DNA of 27,920 nucleotides from Bacteroidetes bacterium UBA4408. GTDB lineage: Bacteria > Bacteroidota > Bacteroidia > UBA4408. Positions 8,657 to 16,963 of this stretch are shown here, in pieces. A program made the translations under genes and the position numbers. Where the stretch lies: the NCBI GenBank assembly GCA_002389785.1, contig DGQS01000229.1, positions 1 through 27,920 on the forward strand, written 5' to 3'. Numbering within the stretch: position 1 is the stretch's first letter; every line of letters starts with the position of its first letter. The notes beneath the pieces are model-generated. The model did not search any database. It was given only the letters and a program-made list of their open reading frames with translations, and was not told where the DNA came from.

Positions 8657-11600
8657 ATGAAAGCAATTATCGCCTCCCGGGATTTTAGTTTATGGTTGGG
8701 CAATACCAAGCGCTTAAACCTATTTAATTTCATTATCTTGATTTTTGTATGCCTTTTTAGCCACAAAACCGGCTTTACACAAAACTCCTTTCCAAACGGT
8801 ACTTTCGAACGTGGCTATGGAACTGCTGGCGATGATGAAGCATACGATGTGTGTAAAACCAGCAATAAAGGATGGGCTGTAGTTGGTTACAGCAACGGCT
8901 TTGGAAACGACAAGGATTTTTACATCGTAATGTTCGATTCAAATGGGGTTGTTAAATGGAGCAATCATCTGAATGGTTTAGGTATTGATGTAGCAACAAC
9001 CGTTACAGAAGCTGCAAACGGCGACATCCTTGTTGCCGGTATCACCAAAGTTTCTAATTTGTCTAACTCTTATACCGATGTGTTGCTTGCTCGCTACTCA
9101 GCATCTGGAACCTTTTTGTGGAGCAACCAATATAATTCAGTGAATAATGATGAAGTATCAGAAGTGATTGCTTTGCCCAACGGTACTATTTTAATTGCCG
9201 GAGCAACAAATAGTTCATTTAATTCAGGGGATGCTGCTGTATGGATAACGGACGCTGCAGGAGTTTTGCTTTCAACAAAAACTTATTCAAAAACAGGTAA
9301 GGAAATTTTTAATGATGCAGAATTAGCACACGATGGTTCCATTTTATTGTGCAGCCCTTCAACGAATGGAGCCATTGATATTATCTGGTTAGTGAAAATG
9401 GATCAGCTGGGCGATACAATTTGGACCCGCCAATACAACTATAATTACAATTGGGTTTGGGTAAATGGAATTACGGAAATGCTTAATGGAGATATAGTAA
9501 TTGCCGGGGCAGAACGACAAAGTTTTGGAAGCTCAAATTCTTATGATCACATTACTGATAGTTTAGGAAATTTAAAACGACACGTTGCAGGTTTAACATT
9601 GTTAAGTAATATTAATGATGTATCGGGAAGTCGCACCAGCGGTAGCGGAAGCGATAATTTATTTTTGCAGACAGGGACCTATGTATCCTATCAAAATAGA
9701 TTCGGAATTGCTTCGGCCGATACCACTGGTTTTGGAGTATATTGGCGATTCCTGGATCTTGCAACCTATCAAAATTTTAACTATCCCATCGATAATTTTA
9801 ACCCTGCAACCAATGCAATTACCACCGATATTTACGACACGTATTTTATTGGTTCATGCATCGTAGGTAGCACAAAGTTATCAGGTTATGGGGGCTTGGA
9901 TTTTGCGATTGCTCGTTCAGATTTCCAAGATACCAAATCGAGCAACAACAAGCCTTGTATTGTTAGTTCAACAAATGCAATTTGCAACGGTGATTCAGCT
10001 AAATTGTCTATCACCTGTAATCCACGTGCAAGTCATCGATGGATGCGTATTAGTACTCCGGCAAACTACAATTTGGGCAGTGATACAGTTTTTTATGCAA
10101 AGCAAGGAGGAGTGTATTGTTTGGCAGCTTTGGATGCCGATAGCAATATGTGGCTTTCGAATGTAATTGAAGTAATCTTGCGTGATACTGCAGCGCCTTT
10201 AATTACAGCAAGTGGCACAACCAATTTTTGTGCAGCCAGCGGACAAAGTGTTACCCTTACAGCCGCAGCCAGTATGCAAGCATCTTACCAATGGTACAAA
10301 GATTCAATTTTGATTTCAGGAGCCACCTTGCGCACTTACACAGCAATAGCAAGTGGTGTATATTATTGCATCATGACTAATGCATGTGGAAGTTACGGTT
10401 CAATGAGTACTACGGTAAATGCCAATTTAGCACCGTCTCATTTTAGCTTCGGAGGAGGAATCTTTCCAAATGTGGTAATCATTCATCCTTGGTGTGCAAG
10501 CGGAGCTTATGATCAACCGATACAAGCACCTACAAATGCATCCTATTCGTATGCTTGGTATTTAACAACAAGTTCAATGGGCACACAACTTATTTCTTCC
10601 GGATCAACTTGTTTACCGCAAGATACCGGAAAGTTAATTTGTATTACAAGCAATGGTTGCGGAATTGATACGAGCGACATAATTGAAGTCATTGATTTTG
10701 GTCCCCCCAAACCTTGGCCATACCAAACAGGAACTTACCCGGTTGCTCCCACCATTGTTAAAGTTTGTCCCGGTTTCTCAGAACAATTAACGGTACCCAA
10801 TCTTATGATAGGCCAATATTCCGGACCATATCAATGGTTTAAAAATGGTAACCCTATACCCGGCGCTTACGATAGTGTGTATACTGTGACTTCTGTTGGT
10901 GATTATACGGTGACTTTTATGGATCAATTTTGTAGTATGATGCCGCTTATGTCTGGTGTTATTTCCTATCAAGCTAAAACTCCAATTCTTCCAGCATCAA
11001 TGACAATTACAGCCTCATCTACCCTTGTATGTCAAAGCCCTGTATACTTGTACGCTCCTGCATTTTCAGGTTTTACAAATTCAAATTATGCTTGGGCAAA
11101 AGTCGGCTCTACTTTTTCATGGGGCGGAGATACCCTATTACTTCAATCCTGGATGGGAAGTGGCGATTATTATTGTACACTTAGCAATGGTTTTTGTAAC
11201 AACAAATTAAATTCAAATATCATTCATATAGATTTTCTTAATTCTGATTTAACAAGTAATGTTCCTCCTTCCTTATGTTCCTCTCCGGGTGGGGTAAATT
11301 TTTCTGTTCAAAATCAATTAAGTGGATCTACCTACCAATGGTATAGCAATATTGGTGGAAACACTACCCTGTTAACCGGTGCAACTTCTCCTTCTTATTT
11401 TGCGAACACTGCTGGTTATTATTATTGCGATATTACCAATGGAAGTTGCACTGTACAAAGCATTGGTAAATATTTATCTTCTGCTCAGCCTAACTTGCAA
11501 TTTTCGATAATTAATCAACCTACTTGCGGACAATGCAATGGATTTTTACAAGTAAGCTCAACTCCTAATGTAAACATCCCTCAATGGTCTTCTGGAGGTT

Positions 11601-12943
11601 CCGGTTATTCAAAAAATAATTTATGCCCGGGTACTTATATAGTGAATAGCACCGATGTTGGAGGTTGTCAGGTTGCCGATACCATTACACTTGCCTATCA
11701 AAACAACATTGTAATTGCACAACAGAATGCTGTTGCTCCCAGTCCAGGTTCGTGCGATGGTCAAGTTACAATTGTTGCTTCAGGTGGCACTCCTCCCTAT
11801 AACTATTCCTATTCACCAACTGTTCCATCTACAGGGTTTTGTGAAGGAGTGATTTATGTTGTTACAGTTACAGACAATGCCGGTTGTACGAAAAGTGATA
11901 CCGTTTATTTTGCGATTCCCGGGTTGGTATGGCCGGGAGATGCCAATGCAGATTTGGTAGCCAATAATTTTGATTTATTCCCCATCGGGCAAGCTTATGG
12001 AGATACAGGTGGTATACGTGCTTCAGCCTCCATTTCATGGAATGGTCAAGTTGCTCCTGATTGGAGCGACTCGCTAAACGGATTAAATAACAAGCACATC
12101 GATTGCAACGGTGATGGAGTGGTGAATGTTAACGATACGCTTGCGATTTCTCAAAATTACGGTTTAACACATCAACGTTTAACTCCTCCTTTACCTGCTT
12201 CGCTTACTGATCCTGATTTGTATTTTACAGTTTTAGTAGATACCTCTCAAGCAGGAGATCAGTTATTATTGCCAATTAATTTAGGAACACTGCTAATTCC
12301 TGCCGATAGTATTTATGGGATAGCCATGACAATTAATTATAGCAAAAATATTGTGGATTCAGCAAGTGTATTCGCCAAATTCGATTCTTGTTGGATTGGT
12401 ACGCTTAATTCTAATTTAATTTCAATTCAAAAGGACAATTATAGTAATGGACGCATTGATTTAGCTGTGGTTCGAACGGATAAACAAAATCAAAGCGGTC
12501 ATGGAACAATTGGAATTTTGAGTATCGATATGAAAGATGATTTATCTGGCAGAACTGATATTTATAAAATGCTACAACTCTCATTTAGCGATGTTAGATT
12601 AATTCGTTTTGACGGTACAACAATTCCTGTTAACGCTATCAACGATTCAATTGTGGTGCACGATGATATAACCGCATTACAGCAATTACTATTACTTCAA
12701 AACAGTGTAAATTTAGTTCCTAATCCAGCCAATGAAAAGGTTACCATCAGCTGGAATTCGGATATAGAAGATGTAACTGAAATTAGTATAAGCTCCACGC
12801 TAGGTGAAGCAATATTGAAAAAACAAGTAACAGCTAAAACAAAATATGAACTATCAACAAGTGAATTGGATGCCGGAGTTTATATTGTGAAAATGCTTAC
12901 TAGCAAAGGAAGTATCAGTAAAAAATTATGCATTATAAACTAG
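8657..12943 (+). CDS. Giant T9SS-exported surface protein with propeller, Ig-like and SprB repeats and a dockerin/cohesin-like module
   Basis: A 1428-residue secreted protein. A long basic start and the hydrophobic FNFIILIFVCLF (23-34) lead to a likely cleavage near GFT/QN (41-42). Residues 43-420 hold about five or six propeller-like repeats with DxxxVxxDxxGxxxWxxxY-type cores (for example FYIVMFDSNGVVKWSNHLNG). From about 434 to 945 come several Ig-like domains with YQWYKDS or YQWFKNG tryptophan strands and Y-Y-C endings. Two SprB-like repeats follow (949-1014, 1020-1088; SGGTPPYNY and VTVTDNAGC are typical). Then come EF-type loops DANADLVANNFD and DCNGDGVVNVND (1091-1173), a cohesin-like domain (1186-1336) and a T9SS type A sorting domain (about 1350-1428; LVPNPANEKV, LDAGVYIVKM). 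It starts 46 bp after its paralogue and is likely co-transcribed. The N-terminal halves are unrelated, suggesting interchangeable display regions on one shared anchoring block. Cargo or ligand is unknown. Confidence 0.9.
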   Translation: MKAIIASRDFSLWLGNTKRLNLFNFIILIFVCLFSHKTGFTQNSFPNGTFERGYGTAGDDEAYDVCKTSNKGWAVVGYSNGFGNDKDFYIVMFDSNGVVKWSNHLNGLGIDVATTVTEAANGDILVAGITKVSNLSNSYTDVLLARYSASGTFLWSNQYNSVNNDEVSEVIALPNGTILIAGATNSSFNSGDAAVWITDAAGVLLSTKTYSKTGKEIFNDAELAHDGSILLCSPSTNGAIDIIWLVKMDQLGDTIWTRQYNYNYNWVWVNGITEMLNGDIVIAGAERQSFGSSNSYDHITDSLGNLKRHVAGLTLLSNINDVSGSRTSGSGSDNLFLQTGTYVSYQNRFGIASADTTGFGVYWRFLDLATYQNFNYPIDNFNPATNAITTDIYDTYFIGSCIVGSTKLSGYGGLDFAIARSDFQDTKSSNNKPCIVSSTNAICNGDSAKLSITCNPRASHRWMRISTPANYNLGSDTVFYAKQGGVYCLAALDADSNMWLSNVIEVILRDTAAPLITASGTTNFCAASGQSVTLTAAASMQASYQWYKDSILISGATLRTYTAIASGVYYCIMTNACGSYGSMSTTVNANLAPSHFSFGGGIFPNVVIIHPWCASGAYDQPIQAPTNASYSYAWYLTTSSMGTQLISSGSTCLPQDTGKLICITSNGCGIDTSDIIEVIDFGPPKPWPYQTGTYPVAPTIVKVCPGFSEQLTVPNLMIGQYSGPYQWFKNGNPIPGAYDSVYTVTSVGDYTVTFMDQFCSMMPLMSGVISYQAKTPILPASMTITASSTLVCQSPVYLYAPAFSGFTNSNYAWAKVGSTFSWGGDTLLLQSWMGSGDYYCTLSNGFCNNKLNSNIIHIDFLNSDLTSNVPPSLCSSPGGVNFSVQNQLSGSTYQWYSNIGGNTTLLTGATSPSYFANTAGYYYCDITNGSCTVQSIGKYLSSAQPNLQFSIINQPTCGQCNGFLQVSSTPNVNIPQWSSGGSGYSKNNLCPGTYIVNSTDVGGCQVADTITLAYQNNIVIAQQNAVAPSPGSCDGQVTIVASGGTPPYNYSYSPTVPSTGFCEGVIYVVTVTDNAGCTKSDTVYFAIPGLVWPGDANADLVANNFDLFPIGQAYGDTGGIRASASISWNGQVAPDWSDSLNGLNNKHIDCNGDGVVNVNDTLAISQNYGLTHQRLTPPLPASLTDPDLYFTVLVDTSQAGDQLLLPINLGTLLIPADSIYGIAMTINYSKNIVDSASVFAKFDSCWIGTLNSNLISIQKDNYSNGRIDLAVVRTDKQNQSGHGTIGILSIDMKDDLSGRTDIYKMLQLSFSDVRLIRFDGTTIPVNAINDSIVVHDDITALQQLLLLQNSVNLVPNPANEKVTISWNSDIEDVTEISISSTLGEAILKKQVTAKTKYELSTSELDAGVYIVKMLTSKGSISKKLCIIN
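11927..12664 (+). other. Dockerin-like plus cohesin-like module, copy 2
   Basis: Paralogous to the 7582-8331 block: the two share VWPGDAN, NNFDL, KHID and NGDG, then PADS, YGIA, TINYSK, DNYSNG, GTIG, IDMKDDLSG and NAINDSIVV, with roughly half of aligned positions identical by eye. All loop positions 1, 3, 5, 9 and 12 keep Asp or Asn in both loops (DANADLVANNFD, DCNGDGVVNVND), so calcium binding should be preserved. Conservation of this block against unrelated N-terminal halves indicates selection on the module itself. Confidence 0.6.
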
Positions 12944-12967
12944 TTTAAACTGTTCGTTTAATTTGTG

Positions 12968-13005
12968 AAAAGTACCACAGACGCTATTCTGTGGTACTTT
13001 TTTTT
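12968..13005 (+). terminator. Rho-independent terminator after the giant-gene pair
   Basis: AAAAGTACCACAGA pairs perfectly with TCTGTGGTACTTTT, a 14-bp stem with a 6-nt loop (CGCTAT, 12982-12987), ending in eight T (12998-13005). It lies 24 bp after the stop of the second giant gene. The A-run on the left means it could also work on the opposite strand. It separates the giant-gene unit from nfu. Confidence 0.92.
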
Positions 13006-13020
13006 GCAAGTGTGAAAGCG

Positions 13021-13028
13021 TATCTTTA
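13021..13028 (+). promoter_or_regulatory. Candidate -7 box (TATCTTTA) for nfu
   Basis: TATCTTTA matches TAnnTTTG at seven of eight positions and lies 14 nt before the nfu ATG. The only nearby TTG (13004-13006) is 14 nt upstream of the box, closer than the usual 19-21, so the -33 element is uncertain. A promoter is expected here because a strong terminator lies immediately upstream. Confidence 0.4.
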
Positions 13029-13042
13029 CACAAAAATTTAAC

Positions 13043-13645
13043 ATGCAAACTACATCCTTCTTAACCACTATATACGCAGAAAGCACTCCTAATCCGTCTG
13101 CACTAAAATTTGTTTCCAATCGTCCATTGATAGAGGGAAGCCCAATTGAATTCACTTCTAAGGAACAGACAAAATCTTCACCACTGGCAGCTAAATTGTT
13201 TTCGTTTCCTTTTGTAACAAATATTTTTATTTCAGGAAATTTTATCACCATTACCAAAACAAGTACAGTTGAATGGCACGATATACAAACTGAATTGCGT
13301 GAATTTTTGCAAAACTATCTTTCGCAGAATTTACCTATTCTTTCTGAAAAAATAGTTACTGAAAAAGCCTCGATTGTTGCCACTGATGAGGTAATAGGCG
13401 ATAAACCAACCAATGAAACAGATATTAAAATTGCTGAAATTTTGGAAGAATATATTCGTCCGGCAGTTGAAAATGATGGTGGTGCCATCACTTTTAAATC
13501 CTTTAAGAATGGTGTTGTAACTGTAGTGTTGCAAGGTTCTTGCAGTGGCTGTCCATCAGCAACTTTTACCCTCAAAGCAGGCATTGAAGGCTTGTTAAAA
13601 CGATTGCTTCCGGAAGTTACCGAAGTGGTAGCCGAACAAATGTGA
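13043..13645 (+). CDS. NifU/Nfu-family iron-sulfur cluster carrier
   Basis: A 200-residue cytoplasmic Fe-S carrier that accepts a cluster and delivers it to apo-proteins, acting after the SUF or ISC scaffold. It has the mitochondrial Nfu1-like two-domain layout: an Nfu N-terminal domain at about 8-95 (ESTPNPSALKFVSNRPL, then FPFVTNIFISGNFITI) and a NifU C-terminal domain at about 127-195 (YIRPAVENDGGAITF, then GSCSGCPSATFTLKAGIE). Cys167 and Cys170 form the CxxC that holds the cluster at a dimer interface. The length is normal for a two-domain Nfu. The ATG lies 14 nt after a candidate -7 box and just after a strong terminator, so it begins a new transcription unit. The next gene is 144 bp away and may be separate. 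No other Fe-S assembly gene is in the window. Confidence 0.94.
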   Translation: MQTTSFLTTIYAESTPNPSALKFVSNRPLIEGSPIEFTSKEQTKSSPLAAKLFSFPFVTNIFISGNFITITKTSTVEWHDIQTELREFLQNYLSQNLPILSEKIVTEKASIVATDEVIGDKPTNETDIKIAEILEEYIRPAVENDGGAITFKSFKNGVVTVVLQGSCSGCPSATFTLKAGIEGLLKRLLPEVTEVVAEQM

Positions 13646-13789
13646 GTTTAACGAAGCATAATTAATTACAACATTTTCAGGTTGAATAATTAGTATCGGT
13701 TTTATTCTTCTCCCATATTTTTTAAATCCAACTTTCCTCGTGTGAAGTAATAGCGTTAATTTGTAATTTGCAATTTTTCTATTTACCGG

Positions 13790-16228
13790 ATGCGCATTTT
13801 ACTGCTGACACTTTTCAGCCTTTTTATATTGCTTCAAAGCAAGTCTGCCACCATAAGTGGTACTGTTACAGATTTGTCGAACCGACCAATTGCCGGTGCT
13901 TTGCTTATGGCTAATAAAAGTGGGGTTTATACGGTTAGCAACAGCGATGGGAAGTTTAAACTGATCACGCTTACCGGTGATACTGCTATTACTTTTAATT
14001 TTTTAGAATACAGAGCCATCACAAAATTAATAAGCAACTCCGATACAAATCAACTAATGATGGTACAACTCGAAAAGTATCCTGATTCGCTTTTCACGTC
14101 TACCACACTTGATTATTCAGAAGAACAAGCCATCAAAATTATTCGAATAGCGCAAGCAAATAGAAAGCATTTTTTGAATTCGGTAAATACTTATTCATGC
14201 ACAGTAATTAATAAATCAAAAGAATTTTCAAACCGAGCCAATCTTGCTGAGTATACAGGATTTAAAAAGTTAGCCAAACTAAAAGCGAATCAAGTTGCAG
14301 TGCATCCTTATGTAAACGAAAGTGAAGTAAGTTCCTATTTTCAAGTTCCAAATAAGCACCAATATGTTGTGCATAAGAACAATACCTGCGTACTTGGAAC
14401 TTCGCTCATTCAACACGAACAGTTTGGCGAATATGAAATTAACTTGTACAAGAAGGTGAGTCGAATTAGTCCATTTTCTGAATTGGGTTTTATTTCACCG
14501 TTAGCTGATAATGCACAACGATTTTATACCTTTTCACTGATGGGTGCTTTTGACGAAAATAATACACGTATTTGTAAAATTAAAGTCAGTCCCAAACCAA
14601 CTACTGTTGGAGCTTATGAAGGTTTTTTGTATTTAGTTGAAAACACCGGTAGCATTTATGCAGCGGATCTTCGCTTGTCAAAAAATACAGGTCTTCAAAA
14701 TTTAGATAGCTTGCATCTTGTACAAAATTATTTTCTTTTGAACGATTCTGTTAGTTTACCATATCAAGTAAAACTCGATTACGCATCCAATACTTTTAGT
14801 GAATCAAAAAGGGGTTACTTCTCCACACTATATACCAATTTTGAAGTTAATTCTAATGCTAAAATCAACTTTAGAGCAGAACAAATTTTACAATCTGAAC
14901 CTATTTTTATTAAGGTCAAGAGTAAGCTCAAACGTCAGCAAAATTTGTCACTAACGCAGCTCGAGCAAAGCGATTATTATTTGCACCATACTTTGGACAG
15001 CGTGTGTAGTACGCAAAATTTTATTGATTCAGTTGAAAAGCAAACCAATGTTTTACAAATGAACAATTTACTTTATGGATATAGTTTCAAGAAATCACGC
15101 AATGGATTTTCGTTTTATCTGCAACCGATATATAACTTTATTTCGTTCAATACAGTGCAAGGCCTGGTAGTGAATCCTTCCTTGCTTTTTTCAAAAAAAG
15201 TACATCCTACAGCTCATATTGATATCAATGCTACCGCCGGATATGGATTTTCAAACGCAAAGTATTTTGGCTTTGGTAGTATTGCCTATCATTTTAATAC
15301 AAGGCGTTTTGCCAAGCTTGAAATAAGTGCAGGGAAGGATATTTTGCAATTTAATAGCAACGCAATATCTCCCTTGATTAATACCATTTATACCCTTTTA
15401 ATAAAGGATAATTTTATGAAATTATTTGAAAAGCAGTTTACCCAATTAAAGGTGCAATACGAGTTAGTAAATGGAGTCTTGTTTTTTGCAGCAACTGAAT
15501 TTGCAGATAGAAATCCTTTGCTCAACACCACCAATTTTTCGTTTAGTAACTCAACTAAAGAATTTAGTAGCAATGATCCGCAAATTGTCGATAATAAAGG
15601 ATTTGCCTTTTACAGAAATCAATCGTTTCATGTGCAATCAGCCTTGCAAATTACTCCCTTTCAAAAATATTATATCAATAAAGAAGGCAACAAATTAGTT
15701 CGCTCATCCAATTATCTGTCACTTACTCTATTTTATAAAAGGGCATTCAAAGAGGTGCTAGGCAGCGATGTAGATTTAGATTTACTAAAAGTGGGAATCG
15801 ATGGAACATTACAATGGACTCGCTTTGGAAGGTTTCATTATTTGCTTGAAGGAGGAAAGTTTGTGAATAGAACGAGTATGACATTTATGGATTGGAAGTA
15901 TTTTAATGGAAATAAAACCTTGTATTCCAACTTTAGTGGTAAGCAGTTTCAATTGCTCGATTACTATGGCAGCAGCGCTAACAATAGTTATGTGGAAGTT
16001 CATTTAGAACAAAATTTTAAGAGTGCTTTAACAGCAAAAATTCCGCTTTTTCGTACTGCTAAAATTGAAGAAATACTTAGCTTGAACTTTTTGCAAACGA
16101 ATGATAATAAACAGTTTTTAGAACTAGGCATGGGTATACAAAAATTGTTTTTTAGGTTGGATTATATTTTTGGATTTGACCAGCTTGTTTATAGCACGAA
16201 TGGATTGCGTTTTGGTTTTTTGTTTTAA
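13790..16228 (+). CDS. CarboxypepD_reg-like and DUF5686 outer-membrane protein
   Basis: An 812-residue exported protein. A short signal peptide (MRILLLTLFSLFILLQSKSA) leads into a carboxypeptidase regulatory-like beta-sandwich at about 20-95 (ISGTVTDLSNRPIAGALL, SNSDGKFKL), a domain common at the N-terminus of Bacteroidota outer-membrane proteins. From about 105, AIKIIRIAQANRKHFLNSV and the following YSC match the start of the DUF5686 family. The C-terminal half alternates Tyr/Phe-rich strands and ends in LRFGFLF with a terminal Phe, as expected for an outer-membrane beta-barrel. It lacks the TonB plug seen in SusC-like proteins. Biochemical function is unknown for the family, so I give only location and fold. 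It has no clear promoter box; a tandem TAATTTG repeat lies at 13757-13770. Confidence 0.85.
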   Translation: MRILLLTLFSLFILLQSKSATISGTVTDLSNRPIAGALLMANKSGVYTVSNSDGKFKLITLTGDTAITFNFLEYRAITKLISNSDTNQLMMVQLEKYPDSLFTSTTLDYSEEQAIKIIRIAQANRKHFLNSVNTYSCTVINKSKEFSNRANLAEYTGFKKLAKLKANQVAVHPYVNESEVSSYFQVPNKHQYVVHKNNTCVLGTSLIQHEQFGEYEINLYKKVSRISPFSELGFISPLADNAQRFYTFSLMGAFDENNTRICKIKVSPKPTTVGAYEGFLYLVENTGSIYAADLRLSKNTGLQNLDSLHLVQNYFLLNDSVSLPYQVKLDYASNTFSESKRGYFSTLYTNFEVNSNAKINFRAEQILQSEPIFIKVKSKLKRQQNLSLTQLEQSDYYLHHTLDSVCSTQNFIDSVEKQTNVLQMNNLLYGYSFKKSRNGFSFYLQPIYNFISFNTVQGLVVNPSLLFSKKVHPTAHIDINATAGYGFSNAKYFGFGSIAYHFNTRRFAKLEISAGKDILQFNSNAISPLINTIYTLLIKDNFMKLFEKQFTQLKVQYELVNGVLFFAATEFADRNPLLNTTNFSFSNSTKEFSSNDPQIVDNKGFAFYRNQSFHVQSALQITPFQKYYINKEGNKLVRSSNYLSLTLFYKRAFKEVLGSDVDLDLLKVGIDGTLQWTRFGRFHYLLEGGKFVNRTSMTFMDWKYFNGNKTLYSNFSGKQFQLLDYYGSSANNSYVEVHLEQNFKSALTAKIPLFRTAKIEEILSLNFLQTNDNKQFLELGMGIQKLFFRLDYIFGFDQLVYSTNGLRFGFLF

Positions 16229-16317
16229 CTACCACAAGCGATTAAATTATTTTACAGAAAGTTTCAAATGAATAGAATAGTAAATGTTATAGGTGCTATA
16301 GAGGATGAAATTTTCGA

Positions 16318-16348
16318 TTGTTTATTTAGTATAAAATTCTTACATCTG
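16318..16348 (+). promoter_or_regulatory. Candidate promoter for the YajQ-family gene
   Basis: TTG at 16318-16320, a 20-nt spacer, then TACATCTG at 16341-16348, which fits the Bacteroidota TTG / TAnnTTTG arrangement with one mismatch in the -7 box. The leader would be about 43 nt. Confidence 0.45.
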
Positions 16349-16398
16349 TAGTTAATTCTTAATAAGCTTATTTAATAATCTATTTTAATAATATAGCT

Positions 16399-16887
16399 AT
16401 GCCAAGTTTCGATATTGTAAATAAAATTGACCATCAGTTGCTTGATAATGCAATAAATACCTCGCGAAAGGAAATCGCCACCCGTTACGATTTTAGAGAT
16501 TCAAAAAGCACCATCGAGTTTGATAAAAAAACCCTCAACATTCAATTGTTAACCGAAAACGAAATGCGTATTGAAGCCATTGAAGATGTACTTCGTTCGC
16601 GAATGATTAAACAAAAATTAGATCCACTATGCCTTGATTTTGGGAAGGAGCGTTACGCTTCCGGAAATATGATGCGCAAAGACATTAAGATAAAGGAAGG
16701 CATTGATAAGGAAACAGCAAAAAAGATTGTAAAAAAAATAAAAGATGCAAAGCTAAAAGTGGAAGCTCAAATCATGGATGAGCAAGTGCGAGTTAGTGGA
16801 AAAAAAATTGACGATTTACAAGCGGTTATTTCGTTGGTAAGAAGCACAGATTTTGAAGTGCCTTTGCAATTTGTAAACATGAAATAG
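16399..16887 (+). CDS. YajQ-family nucleotide-binding protein
   Basis: A 162-residue cytoplasmic protein matching the YajQ family (UPF0234) along its full length. Recognisable blocks are MPSFDIVNKID at the start, ATRYDFRDSKSTIEF at 27-41, and VRVSGKKIDDLQAVISLVR then FEVPLQFVNMK at the end. Family members have two ferredoxin-like domains and have been reported to bind nucleotides or RNA; a Xanthomonas member binds cyclic di-GMP. Which ligand applies here cannot be told from sequence. It is probably transcribed alone, since a candidate promoter lies upstream and the next gene is convergent with 76 bp between the stops. I saw no clear terminator in that gap. Confidence 0.95.
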   Translation: MPSFDIVNKIDHQLLDNAINTSRKEIATRYDFRDSKSTIEFDKKTLNIQLLTENEMRIEAIEDVLRSRMIKQKLDPLCLDFGKERYASGNMMRKDIKIKEGIDKETAKKIVKKIKDAKLKVEAQIMDEQVRVSGKKIDDLQAVISLVRSTDFEVPLQFVNMK

Positions 16888-16963
16888 ATTTGCGAAGCAT
16901 CAACTAATAATTGGATATTGAATCTTTTTTTCGATTAATTCTGCTTAGGTTGTATAGCTAAAT

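Noticed and set aside
13757..13770. Tandem TAATTTG repeat as the promoter of the DUF5686 gene
   Set aside because: Neither copy gives the full TAnnTTTG spacing and no TTG lies at the expected -33 distance.
16920..16963. Terminator between the YajQ-family gene and the helicase gene
   Set aside because: The only stem (AATC/GATT) has four pairs around an A/T-run loop, too weak to call.
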